A stretch of 64,000 nt of DNA from DASWHR01 sp036398095 (GTDB lineage: Bacteria > Actinomycetota > AC-67), in the NCBI GenBank assembly GCA_036398095.1, contig DASWHR010000027.1, positions 9,617 to 73,616 of the forward strand, written 5' to 3'. The translations under genes were made by a program, and so were the position numbers. A model generated the notes under the pieces. The model ran no database searches and was not told the origin of the DNA. It saw nothing but the letters and a program-made list of their open reading frames with translations. This document shows, piece by piece, positions 8,592 through 17,200 of this stretch. How positions within the stretch are numbered: position 1 is the first letter of the stretch; every line of letters begins with the position of its first letter.

Positions 8592-9112
8592 TCCGTCGAG
8601 CCAGCGTTCTCATCGCCGTTGTCGCATTGCTCGTTCCGTCGGGCGCGAGCGCCGCGACGACCACGTACGGCCGTCCGTTCGCGAACGGTCCGAGCGGCGG
8701 CGACGAGTTCAACACGATCGAGCGTGACGGCGCGACCGGCGAGATGTCCATCGTCCGCCTCTATCCCACGCCGGTAGGCGGCGCGCTTGGCTGCGGCGGA
8801 AGCGGCGGCTGGGCCACGTTCGAGATCGCGCACACTGCGGTCTCAACGATCGAGTCGGTTGCCGTGGCCTACACCGGAGCGCTCGTCGATCCGTACTCGT
8901 TCGTTACGGTCGCCGTCTATCAGGACGGCGCGTTCGTGGACTCGAAGGTCGTTCGCGGACCCGTGCTGGGAGACGGGACCGTCGAGCTGGAGCCGCGGAC
9001 CGCCGCAAGCGGCGACGTGACCATCTGGTTCGGCCTGCAGATGTCGTCGGCCTGCCCCAACATCGGCATGGCCGAGGCCGTCTTCGAGTCGGTGACGGTA
9101 ACCGAAGCGTAG
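8579..9112 (+). CDS. Secreted protein of unknown function
   Basis: This 177-residue product has a signal peptide (VGAVIRRASVLIAVVALLVPSGASA). The GTG start overlaps the amidohydrolase gene by 13 nt and has AAAGGA upstream, so translational coupling is likely. The mature part is beta-rich and looks like a small jelly-roll or Ig-like domain, with one Cys in LGCGGSGGW and one in SSACPNIG. The co-translation suggests it is exported with, or assists, the amidohydrolase. Confidence 0.65.
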   Translation: MGAVIRRASVLIAVVALLVPSGASAATTTYGRPFANGPSGGDEFNTIERDGATGEMSIVRLYPTPVGGALGCGGSGGWATFEIAHTAVSTIESVAVAYTGALVDPYSFVTVAVYQDGAFVDSKVVRGPVLGDGTVELEPRTAASGDVTIWFGLQMSSACPNIGMAEAVFESVTVTEA

Positions 9113-9116
9113 TTCG

Positions 9117-9491
9117 TTACGCCGGCGCGACGGCCAGCAGGCCATTCATGTCCGGATGATTCGAGCAGTAGAAGCGGTACGTGCCCGGCTCCAGGCCGGG
9201 CACTCCGTTTACCTCGCTCACTTGGCCGGGCCCGATCTGGCCCGCCCAGAACAGCGGTGTCGCGTCGGCACGCAAGTCCTCCGAGACGATCGAATGGAAG
9301 CCGCCGACGGTGTCCGCGCTCGTGAACGTCAGCGACGCGCCCTGCTCGACCACAAGCGGCAGTTCCGGAACCTCGGTATCGCCCGGCAGGTACAGGAATG
9401 CCGCGACCGTGATAACGCCCGGCGTCGGATCGGCGGCGTGAGCGGGGACCACCCCGCTCAGGGCAAGCAGCATCGCAAGAGTGCGTCGCAC
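9117..9491 (-). CDS. Secreted cupredoxin (blue copper protein)
   Basis: This 124-residue protein has a signal peptide ending AHA at about residue 19 and a plastocyanin/azurin-type fold. The type-1 copper ligands are all visible: H66 (GGFHSIV), C109, H112 and M115 (FYCSNHPDM). It probably carries electrons at the cell surface or handles copper. The GTG start at 9491 is chosen because it opens the signal peptide. It is divergent from the ECF sigma gene at 9543 with only about 50 bp between, so the promoters may overlap. Confidence 0.8.
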   Translation of the reverse strand: MRRTLAMLLALSGVVPAHAADPTPGVITVAAFLYLPGDTEVPELPLVVEQGASLTFTSADTVGGFHSIVSEDLRADATPLFWAGQIGPGQVSEVNGVPGLEPGTYRFYCSNHPDMNGLLAVAPA

Positions 9492-9542
9492 GATGCTTCG
9501 TATTCGCCCTCGCAGCGTTCGGGTCCTCCCCCGTACGCTTTG

Positions 9543-10094
9543 ATGGAACCGAACCGGTCCGGGCCGAGTCTTGACACCATGGAGGATGCCGCCACGAGCC
9601 AGCGAATCGAGGCCGGTCGGCTCGAAGGGGGCCGTCTGGAGGCGTTGTATCGAACGCACGCCGTCAAGGCGGCTCGAACGGCCTATCTGCTCACCGGAGA
9701 CGCCGCGCTGGCCGACGATCTGGTGCAAGAGGCATTCGTGCGGCTCGCCGGCCGGTTCGTCGATTGGCGCCGCGAAGACGCGTTCGAAGCGTACCTTCGG
9801 CGCACCATCGTCAACCTCGCTCGGACGCGCGCGCGCCGGATGCAGCGCGAGCGCGAGCGTCACGAGCAACAGGTTGCCGCTCCGGTTCCGCCGCCGCCCG
9901 ACGTCGCGGACCTGATCGCGGTGCGTGACTCGCTGATGCGCTTGACCGAGCGCCAGCGCACCGCCGTCGTGCTTCGCTACTACGAGGATCTGCCCGAAGC
10001 CGAAATCGCCGATCTGATCGGCTGCCGCCCGGGAACCGTCAAGAGCCTGCTGTCGCGTGCGATGGACACGCTGCGCGAGGAGCTATCGAGGTGA
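9543..10094 (+). CDS. ECF RNA polymerase sigma factor (SigE-like)
   Basis: This 183-residue extracytoplasmic-function sigma factor has region 2 (LYRTHAVKAARTAYLLTGDAALADDLVQEAFVRLAGR) and region 4 (LTERQRTAVVLRYYEDLPEAEIADLIGCRPGTVKSLLSRAMDTLRE). The ATG at 9579 is an alternative start, giving 171 residues; neither has a strong ribosome site, so translation may be leaderless. The gene is translationally coupled by a GTGA overlap to the following membrane protein, its likely regulator. Confidence 0.85.
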   Translation: MEPNRSGPSLDTMEDAATSQRIEAGRLEGGRLEALYRTHAVKAARTAYLLTGDAALADDLVQEAFVRLAGRFVDWRREDAFEAYLRRTIVNLARTRARRMQRERERHEQQVAAPVPPPPDVADLIAVRDSLMRLTERQRTAVVLRYYEDLPEAEIADLIGCRPGTVKSLLSRAMDTLREELSR

Positions 10095-11548
10095 GAACCG
10101 TGGATATCAAGGAGAAGCTCGTCAACCTGGCCGAGAGCCAGATGCCCGCCGCGCCCGCGATCCGCCCCGCGACGCTGCGTCGCGCGAAGCGTCGCCGTGC
10201 CGCGGTCGCGGCCGCAACCTCATTCGCGGTCGTCGTCGCCGGGCTCGGCGTCTGGGCGGGTGTCGATTCTTTCTCGCGCAGCCGGCCGGTCCCGCCGGCC
10301 GCGCAGCAGGGTCGCTTCGAGACGTTTCCGCTGGCCGGTCGCGAAGCGAGCGACCTGGCCGCCTCCGGGTCGGTTGCGTGGGCTGCGGCGGGGGAGACCG
10401 TGTTTCGGCTCGGCGATACGCCGGCCACGTTCGAGATCGAAGAGCCGGTCGTGGACGTCGCGGCGGATCCACGCGGGGCGTGGGTCGCGTCGATGCGAGA
10501 CGACGACCGGTGCGACGGGTCGCTCGACGTGCTGATCGATTGCGCGACGGCGACGCGGATCTCCGCCACCGGCGGCCTGGAGCGCTCGATCCCGGTTCCG
10601 CGCGCGGGCGGCGGGCTTGCGATCGGCAACGGCGTCGTCTGGATCGGCGGCCGCACCGAGGTGGTCCGGCTCAATCCTCCGGACGACCCGTTCATCGCGC
10701 CGCTTCGCGACGTCACGCGCGTTGTGGACGTGGTCACGATGCCCGGAATGGTGTTCGTGCTCGCGGAAGCGTCGGGCAATCGCGCGGACCGCGTGCTGAT
10801 CGCGCTCGAAGATCACCGCGGCAGCGAGATTCGGCGTGTCCCCCTGCCGGGGGCGCTCGGCATCGCGCAAGGGCTCGGCTCATTGTGGGCGTGGGGGTCG
10901 CGGGACGAGGTCGGGGTCCTGCAGATCGAGCCGAGCAGTCTGTCGACCCTGCGCATTATTCCGCTCGCCACCGCCCGGGAGCCGGGCGCGCCGATCGTCG
11001 TCTCATCGCTCGCGTTCTCGGGCACGACCGTCTACGCGGCCGCGTTGTTCGCCGACGAGGGACACGTGTATACGGTTGACGTCACCTCGGGCGACGTGAC
11101 CGGAACGATCGCGGCGGTCGCCGCGCCCGTCGCTGCCGCGGCCGGCACGGAATCGGTGTGGCTCCTGCACGCCGAACCGGCTCGGGCGGCGCGCATGACG
11201 ATTCCCGATCCGTGGGCCGCGCACGCGCCGGTCGTGTCCGGCGAGATGCAGAACGTCCCGCAGCGTCCGGGCCTTTCCACTCCGCGTATCTCCTGGGTGG
11301 ACCGGTTCGAACGCGCCGGCGACGAATTGACGATCACGTTTCTCGGCGGGATGTATCCGTGCGGCATGCTCGATCACGTCGAGCTTTGGCGGGACGGCGA
11401 TACGGTCAAGGTATTGGTCGTGGTGGGAACGCGGCCGGCTCCCGACGGCAATTTCGCGTGCAAATCGGTGGGTCGTAGCCGAACGACGGTCGTGCAGCTG
11501 CCGGCCGACTGGCGAAGCCTCGCCGTGGACGACGCCTCCCGCCGGTAG
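10091..11548 (+). CDS. Single-span membrane protein, probable regulator of the upstream sigma factor
   Basis: The 485-residue product has a short basic cytoplasmic segment (about 35 residues), one transmembrane helix (about 37-58, AAVAAATSFAVVVAGLGVWAGV) and a large extracytoplasmic region rich in WAA/W.. beta-strand repeats, resembling a beta-propeller. The cytoplasmic part lacks an obvious zinc anti-sigma motif (HxxxCxxC). Its role as anti-sigma factor or signal sensor rests on the GTG start overlapping the sigma gene's stop, a typical arrangement for SigE-type pairs. Confidence 0.65.
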   Translation: MRTVDIKEKLVNLAESQMPAAPAIRPATLRRAKRRRAAVAAATSFAVVVAGLGVWAGVDSFSRSRPVPPAAQQGRFETFPLAGREASDLAASGSVAWAAAGETVFRLGDTPATFEIEEPVVDVAADPRGAWVASMRDDDRCDGSLDVLIDCATATRISATGGLERSIPVPRAGGGLAIGNGVVWIGGRTEVVRLNPPDDPFIAPLRDVTRVVDVVTMPGMVFVLAEASGNRADRVLIALEDHRGSEIRRVPLPGALGIAQGLGSLWAWGSRDEVGVLQIEPSSLSTLRIIPLATAREPGAPIVVSSLAFSGTTVYAAALFADEGHVYTVDVTSGDVTGTIAAVAAPVAAAAGTESVWLLHAEPARAARMTIPDPWAAHAPVVSGEMQNVPQRPGLSTPRISWVDRFERAGDELTITFLGGMYPCGMLDHVELWRDGDTVKVLVVVGTRPAPDGNFACKSVGRSRTTVVQLPADWRSLAVDDASRR

Positions 11549-11647
11549 AGCGCGCTCCGGCGACCGCCGGTTCGATCCATGCGCCGGGCCGGCTCGAAGA
11601 CCGCATGCCGCGGCGTTAATGTCACACCCTCGTTGTACGTTGTTTGC

Positions 11648-12874
11648 ATGCTTTCGGTATCGGTTTCGGAACTCGATCAAGTCACTGCCGAGCTGCATGC
11701 GGCGATCGATCGGGTGCAGCGGGTGGCCGCGCGCGCGTCGGACGGCGCGACCGATCTTGCGGTGAGCGCCTTGCGGGCCGCGGATCGCCTGACCGCGACC
11801 GCGACATCGGTCATCGCGCGCGGCGGCTTCTCCGCGGGAGCGGGACTGCCCGCACCGATCATGCTGCAGATGGAGGCGCGCACCACAAGCTGGGATGCGC
11901 GCACCATCACCCGCATCGCCGGCATCCTTACCGGCATGCCCGACACAGCCTCCGCATTCGAAGAAGGCGTGCTGTCTTGGTCGCAGATCCGTGCGATCAC
12001 CGACGCAGCCAAACCCTGCGACACCGCCGGACGCGAACGCATCGACCGGCTCATCGCCCGCCGCGCCACGAGCCAATCCAACGCTGACCCCGACCAGATC
12101 GTCGCCGACGTCCAAGACGAAGCCGCCACCATCCGCAAGGACCTCACCGAGCGCCGCGAGCAGCGCGCCGTCGAGCAAAGTTTCATCGCATTCCAGCCGC
12201 GCCTGGACGGGCGAACCTTCTTCTACGGCGAAGGGGACCACGCCTCGGTCGCCGGCCTCGTCGACAGCCTCGACGCCGCAGCCGGCCCACCCAAACCCGA
12301 CGGCCGCCCCCGCGCCCAACATCGCTACGACGCCCTCATCGCCCTCACCAGCCAAAACCCGGGCGGCAACCGGGCGAGCAGGGCGCGGCCGCGGATCATC
12401 GCAGCCCTTGACCTTGCAGAACTCACTCGCAACGAACAGGACGCCGCCGCACGCATCCTGTGGGCCCTGACCGGCCGGCCACCACGCCTGTCACCCATCG
12501 GCACCCAAACCCTGCTCTGCGACGCCGACGTGCTCCCCATCATCTTCGACAACGGCCAACCCATCGCCATCGGCCACCCGACCTCGCCGATCCCGCGTCG
12601 CATCCGCCGCGCAATCGAAGCTCGCGACCAAGGCTGCCGATTCCCCGGCTGCCACGCTCCCCTTGACTGGACAGACCTGCACCACATCATCCACCGCATA
12701 AACGGCGGCCGATCCGCACCCGAAAACCTCATCAGCCTGTGCCGCCGCTGCCACCGGCGCATCCACGACCACGGCTGGAAAATCACCATCAACCCCGGCG
12801 GCAACATCATCTTCACCCGCCGCGGCCGCCGCTACGAAAGCCCGCCACCGACCGGCCCGCCGCTCCTCGAATGA
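11648..12874 (+). CDS. DUF222/HNH endonuclease-domain protein (13E12-type)
   Basis: This 408-residue protein has an N-terminal helical DUF222 region (about 1-280) and a C-terminal HNH nuclease domain: CRFPGC, the catalytic LHHIIH, N in ENLISLC, and RRCHRRIH. This is the architecture of the mycobacterial 13E12 repeat family, often multicopy in actinobacteria and thought to be mobile or selfish. Third codon positions from about 12,000 onward favour C over G (ACC, CCC, CAC runs), unlike the GCG/CGC style of the neighbours, consistent with horizontal acquisition. Biological role unknown. Confidence 0.85.
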   Translation: MLSVSVSELDQVTAELHAAIDRVQRVAARASDGATDLAVSALRAADRLTATATSVIARGGFSAGAGLPAPIMLQMEARTTSWDARTITRIAGILTGMPDTASAFEEGVLSWSQIRAITDAAKPCDTAGRERIDRLIARRATSQSNADPDQIVADVQDEAATIRKDLTERREQRAVEQSFIAFQPRLDGRTFFYGEGDHASVAGLVDSLDAAAGPPKPDGRPRAQHRYDALIALTSQNPGGNRASRARPRIIAALDLAELTRNEQDAAARILWALTGRPPRLSPIGTQTLLCDADVLPIIFDNGQPIAIGHPTSPIPRRIRRAIEARDQGCRFPGCHAPLDWTDLHHIIHRINGGRSAPENLISLCRRCHRRIHDHGWKITINPGGNIIFTRRGRRYESPPPTGPPLLE

Positions 12875-12886
12875 CCAGTCTCAGCG

Positions 12887-13060
12887 TTATTGCGTCAGCG
12901 ATGCGACCCCGAATCCGGTGTTGAACCGCTTGCACCAGATCAGCACGCTCTTGAACGTCGAAAGGTCGGTGCCGGCCGGGATCGCGTAGTTCTGATCACC
13001 GATATTTCCTTTGAGCCGGCCCAGGTTGATTCCCGCGTCGGCGATGACGTCGTCCGCAAG
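12887..13060 (-). pseudogene. DM13-domain remnant (5'-truncated)
   Basis: The last ~57 codons of this frame read as the C-terminal half of a DM13 domain: NLGRLKGNIGDQNYAIPAG, then STFKSVLIWCKRF ending FGV. This matches the highly conserved end of that family. The upstream codons do not encode the expected first half (signal peptide, Leu-Glu-Phe and hLHVYLS strands). The 5' half has been lost and the preceding frame overlaps another small gene. DM13 is proposed to act in redox or cell-surface processes. This copy is probably non-functional. Confidence 0.65.
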
Positions 13061-13071
13061 TCTCGCAACGG

Positions 13072-13263
13072 TTATCGAACCAGGACCACGAGCACCAGCA
13101 GCGACAGTATTCCCGCAGCCGGTAGCGCGCAGCCTCCCACGGCCTTGCCGATCTTTCGCTGGCGGCCGCTTCGCGTCAACGGAATCCCGGTCGTGCGCGA
13201 AATTCGGCTCTTCGCGCGCGTCACGCCGGTGAGGCGCTTCCATGAGAACCCGCCCTTGTTCAA
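13072..13263 (-). CDS. Small basic membrane protein, coupled to aconitase
   Basis: This 63-residue product starts at a TTG that overlaps the aconitase stop (TTGA), so it would be translated by coupling. It is very basic (KRLTGVTRAKSRISRTTGIPL, RSGRQRKIGK) and ends in a hydrophobic helix (CALPAAGILSLLVLVVLV). Short proteins with a similar FSWKR...SRISR..GIPLTRSGRQRKIGR pattern occur in actinobacteria as uncharacterised membrane proteins. The sequence pattern, rather than length, supports it as a real gene. Confidence 0.6.
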   Translation of the reverse strand: MNKGGFSWKRLTGVTRAKSRISRTTGIPLTRSGRQRKIGKAVGGCALPAAGILSLLVLVVLVR

Positions 13264-15920
13264 CGCGACAGCTCCCGCACCACGGCCGGCAGGATTCCGC
13301 CCTCGCGGAAGTAGCGCACCTCGGTCGGGGTGTCCAGCCGGCAGCGCGTGTCGAACTCGACGACCGAGCCGTCGTCGCGACGCGCGACGACCCGCAACGT
13401 CTGGCCCGGCTTCAAATCCGACAGGCCGGTGATGTCGAAGACCTCGCGGCCGGTCAATCCCAGCAGCGCGGCCGTCTCGCCCGGCGCGAATTCCAGCGGC
13501 AGCGCACCCATCTGCGCGAGGTTCGACCGGTGGATCCGCTCGAACGACTCGGCGATGACCGCGCGCGCGCCCAGTAACGTCGTGCCCTTCGCGGCCCAGT
13601 CGCGACTCGACCCCGACCCGTACTCCTTGCCGGCCAGGATCACAAGTGGCACGCCCGCCTCGCGATACAGAACCGACGCGTCGAAGATCGTCATCGTCTC
13701 GCCGTCCGGCAGATGCGCCGTCACGCCGCCTTCGCTGCCCGGCACGAGCAGGTTGCGCAGCCGGATGTTGGCGAACGTGCCGCGCATCATCACCTCGTGG
13801 TGGCCGCGGCGCGCGCCGTAGGAATGCAGCTTGCCCGGCGCGACGCCTCGCTCGCCCAGCCAGCGCGCCGCCGGCGAGTCTTTCGCGATCGATCCGGCCG
13901 GCGAGATGTGATCGGTCGTGACCGAGTCGCCGACGAACACCAGACAGCGCGCGCCCGTGATATCGGAAACCGGCGGCGGCTCCATTCCGATGCTTGCGAC
14001 GAACGGCGGCTCGGTGATGTAGGTCGAAGACGGATCCCACTCGTACAGGTCGCCTTCGGGAACCGGCAGCGCGGCCCATCGCTCGTCGCCGGTGAACAGG
14101 CCTGCGATGCGGCTGCGATACGACTCGGGATTCATCGCGGACGCGACGGTCGAGGCGATCTCGGAATCCGCCGGCCAGATGTCGCGCAGGAACACGGGAG
14201 CGCCACCGGAATCCAGGCCGAGCGGCTCGGTGTTGAGATCGATGTCGACCGTTCCCGCCAGGGCATAGGCGACGACCAGCGGCGGCGAACCGAGGAAGGA
14301 GAACCGAACCTGCGGATGGATGCGGCCTTCGAAGTTGCGGTTGCCGCTCAGAACGGCCGCGACGGCAAGCGCGTTCTCGTCCACCGCCTCGGCGATCGGA
14401 TCCAGCAGCGGACCGGAGTTACCAATACAAGTGGTACATCCAAAGCCGACCGCGAAGAAGCCGATCTTCTCCAGATCGTCGAGCAGGCCGGCGCGCTTCA
14501 GATAGTCGATCACGACCGGGGAACCCGGCGCCAAGGACGTCTTGACCGCCGGATCCACGCGCAGGCCGCGTGCGACCGCGTTGCGCGCCAGCAGACCCGC
14601 GCCGATCATTACCGACGGATTCGAGGTGTTCGTGCACGAGGTGATCGCCGCGATCGCGACCGTGCCGTCCCCGACGTGCGTCGAGCCGGCCGGCAGCGAC
14701 ACCGGGATCTTTCTGATCGCCGGCTCGCCGTCTTCATCGCGCAGCGCCGCCAATTCGCGGCGGAACGTGCGGCCGACCTCGCCGACGACGACGCGATCTT
14801 GCGGCCGGCGCGGCCCGGCGAGGGACGGCTCGATCGTGGACAGGTCCAGGTCGAGCATCTCGCCGAACACGGGCTCGGCGCCGTGATCGTGCCAGAGTTG
14901 CTGCTCCTTGCAGTAGCGTTCGACCAGATCGACCAGGTCGTCGCTGCGGCCGGTCGCGCGCAGGTAGGCGATCGTCTGCGCATCGACGGGGAAGAAGCCC
15001 TCCGTCGCGCCGTACTCGGGCGACATGTTCGCGATCGTGGCGCGGTCGGGGACGGTCAAGGCCGCCAGGCCCGGCCCGTAGAACTCGACGAACTTTCCGA
15101 CGACGCCGTGTGCGCGCAGCATCTCGGTCAGCGTCAGCACCAGATCGGTTGCCGTTGCGCCCGAGGGCATCGAGCCGGACAGCTTCAAGCCGACGACGGC
15201 CGGGGTCAGCATTGTGACCGGCTCGCCCAGCATCGCCGCTTCGGCTTCGATGCCGCCCACGCCCCAGCCGAGCACGCCCAGCCCGCCGATCATCGTGGTG
15301 TGCGAGTCGGTGCCGACGAGCGTGTCGGGATAGGCGACACCGTCGGCGCCGGTCATGACCACGTCGGCGAGAAACTCCAAGTTGACCTGATGCACGATCC
15401 CGCTTCCCGGGGGCACGACTCGCATCTTTCGGAACGACTTCTGGGCCCATCGAAGGAACGCGTAGCGTTCGCCGTTGCGCTCGTACTCCAATCCGACGTT
15501 GCGTTCGAAGGCTTCGCGCGAGCCGAAGAAGTCGACGATCACCGAATGGTCGATCACCAGGTCGACGGGTACGCGCGGGTTGACGCGCGAGGTGTCTCCG
15601 CCGAGTCGCTCGACTGCGCCGCGGATCGCGGCCAGATCGGCCACGACCGGCACGCCGGTGAAGTCCTGCAGCACGACGCGTCCCGGCAGAAACGGAAACT
15701 CGACGGCGGTGTCACCGGGCCAGTCTGCGAGCGCGTCCAGATGCAACCGCTCCGCGCCGGCGCCCTGATGGCGCAGCACGTTTTCGAGGAAGATGCGCAC
15801 GACGAACGGCAGCCGCGCGATCGCGCCCGCATCCAGAACGCGATCAAGACGGTAGAGCGCGACGCTGCCGCCGCCGGCCTGCAGCCGGTCCAGCGCGCCG
15901 AGCGGGTCGTTGAGGCTCAT
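13260..15920 (-). CDS. acnA: Aconitate hydratase A
   Basis: This 886-residue enzyme interconverts citrate and isocitrate in the TCA cycle through a [4Fe-4S] cluster. The cluster cysteines are in SCTNTSNP (about residue 427) and GCTTCIGNSGPL (about residue 493). The C-terminal swivel domain carries the SRDWAAKGT motif (GSGSSRDW). Length and domain order match the AcnA/IRP1 branch. The ATG at 15920 is preceded by AAGGAG; earlier in-frame ATGs lie outside the family alignment. It stands without other TCA genes; fumarase and malic enzyme are tens of kilobases away. Confidence 0.97.
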   Translation of the reverse strand: MSLNDPLGALDRLQAGGGSVALYRLDRVLDAGAIARLPFVVRIFLENVLRHQGAGAERLHLDALADWPGDTAVEFPFLPGRVVLQDFTGVPVVADLAAIRGAVERLGGDTSRVNPRVPVDLVIDHSVIVDFFGSREAFERNVGLEYERNGERYAFLRWAQKSFRKMRVVPPGSGIVHQVNLEFLADVVMTGADGVAYPDTLVGTDSHTTMIGGLGVLGWGVGGIEAEAAMLGEPVTMLTPAVVGLKLSGSMPSGATATDLVLTLTEMLRAHGVVGKFVEFYGPGLAALTVPDRATIANMSPEYGATEGFFPVDAQTIAYLRATGRSDDLVDLVERYCKEQQLWHDHGAEPVFGEMLDLDLSTIEPSLAGPRRPQDRVVVGEVGRTFRRELAALRDEDGEPAIRKIPVSLPAGSTHVGDGTVAIAAITSCTNTSNPSVMIGAGLLARNAVARGLRVDPAVKTSLAPGSPVVIDYLKRAGLLDDLEKIGFFAVGFGCTTCIGNSGPLLDPIAEAVDENALAVAAVLSGNRNFEGRIHPQVRFSFLGSPPLVVAYALAGTVDIDLNTEPLGLDSGGAPVFLRDIWPADSEIASTVASAMNPESYRSRIAGLFTGDERWAALPVPEGDLYEWDPSSTYITEPPFVASIGMEPPPVSDITGARCLVFVGDSVTTDHISPAGSIAKDSPAARWLGERGVAPGKLHSYGARRGHHEVMMRGTFANIRLRNLLVPGSEGGVTAHLPDGETMTIFDASVLYREAGVPLVILAGKEYGSGSSRDWAAKGTTLLGARAVIAESFERIHRSNLAQMGALPLEFAPGETAALLGLTGREVFDITGLSDLKPGQTLRVVARRDDGSVVEFDTRCRLDTPTEVRYFREGGILPAVVRELSR

Positions 15921-15999
15921 TGGGACTCCTTGTGTCGCAGAAAACGAGAGCGTGGTTGCTCTCATCCTACGACGCCGGAGCGAGCCGCGTTTTCCGCGT

Positions 16000-17148
16000 T
16001 CAGGCGCGTTGCGCCGCGCGCATCCCGAGCACGATCATCGCGACCAGGAAGCCCAGCGCCGCGACCCCGCCGGCGATCGGCGCGGCGATCGCCAGCGCAT
16101 TCGAACGCGTCGCCGGCGGCCGGCGCGTCGCGCGGCCCGCCGAGCCGTCGCCGCTTCCCGGCGAGGCGGCAACGCTCGCCTCGGCCGATGCGCTCGCGCC
16201 GAGCGAAGGCTCGGCGCCGCCACCGGTCCCGCGCGTCGTGCGGCCGTCCAGCGCCGGCGCCGGCGACGGGCCACCGTTTCCCGGCAGTGCGGCGAACGGG
16301 CTTCCCGCCGCCCAAGCGGGGCGCCCGGTCGCATCGTCGCCGAAGGAGGCGTCCTGGCCGCCGGCCGAGTCGCGGGCGATCGAGCCGGCGCCGTCGTCGA
16401 AGTGATAGAGCGCGACAGTTCGCGCGTCGGATGAAAACGCGCGCGCCGGCCGCGCGAAGGTCGCTGCGTATCGGATGGTGTCGGAGACGCGAAGCTCGTC
16501 GATCGAGCCGATGAAGGACGCAGCCGACTGATTGGCTTTGCCGCCGATGAACAGCCACGGATCCTGCGTGCAGTTCGCGCAGCCGATCGGCGGAACCGCG
16601 TTGTCGGGATAGGACACGTCACCGGCCGGGCCGGTTGCCGCCGCATCGAGCGTGCCGTCCACCCAGATCGTCATCCGACCGTCCGCCGCGCGGCGTTGCA
16701 CGGCGACGTGGTGCCAGAAGCCGTCGGCGACGCTCCGCGATCCGCAGACGCCGCCGTAGACGCCGCCCGCTCCGGTCACGCCGAATGCGATCCGCATGCG
16801 CGAGACGGACAGGCCGAACGCGCGTCCTCCCTCGTCGGCTCCGCGGCTGCGGTCCAGCAACACGTTGCCGAGCGGCCACCAGGCGGACTCGCCGCAGTCG
16901 ACCTCGCGCGTGTTCGAGCCGGGCGCGGCTTTGATGAACAGCTCGATCGTGAAGTCACCCGCTCCGACGTCGATCGGCGGCCCGATCGACGATGAATTGG
17001 GATCGTCCACCACGATCGACAGATACGGCGAGGGATACGAGTCGTGCGAGGGAAGCACGAGGCCGTACGACGCGGCGTTGGCCGGCCATGGCGAAGCCGC
17101 GGCGAGCACGAGCCCCGCCGCGATGCCGACCAGACTCGCGAGACGCAT
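16000..17148 (-). CDS. LamG-domain surface protein with C-terminal membrane anchor
   Basis: This 382-residue protein has a signal peptide (MRLASLVGIAAGLVLAAASPWPANA). Its concanavalin A-like/LamG domain spans about residues 30-260, with typical FTIELFIKA, GFWHHVAVQR, MTIWVDGTLD and SIDELRVSDTIRY strands. A Ser/Ala/Pro-rich linker follows, and a C-terminal transmembrane helix (ALAIAAPIAGGVAALGFLVAMIVLGMRAAQRA). Such proteins bind carbohydrates or matrix on the cell surface. Four Cys in the LamG region may form disulfides. No ribosome site is obvious at the ATG. Confidence 0.75.
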   Translation of the reverse strand: MRLASLVGIAAGLVLAAASPWPANAASYGLVLPSHDSYPSPYLSIVVDDPNSSSIGPPIDVGAGDFTIELFIKAAPGSNTREVDCGESAWWPLGNVLLDRSRGADEGGRAFGLSVSRMRIAFGVTGAGGVYGGVCGSRSVADGFWHHVAVQRRAADGRMTIWVDGTLDAAATGPAGDVSYPDNAVPPIGCANCTQDPWLFIGGKANQSAASFIGSIDELRVSDTIRYAATFARPARAFSSDARTVALYHFDDGAGSIARDSAGGQDASFGDDATGRPAWAAGSPFAALPGNGGPSPAPALDGRTTRGTGGGAEPSLGASASAEASVAASPGSGDGSAGRATRRPPATRSNALAIAAPIAGGVAALGFLVAMIVLGMRAAQRA

Positions 17149-17200
17149 ACAAAGAAGTGTCGGCTTGCTCGCCCCGAGGCTTGACCGTACGCTCGACCCT

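Noticed and set aside
13713..16514. Plus-strand open frame of 933 codons antisense to aconitase
   Set aside because: Composition (Arg/Ala/Gly-rich, no domain) matches a high-GC shadow of the aconitase gene, which has full family motifs.
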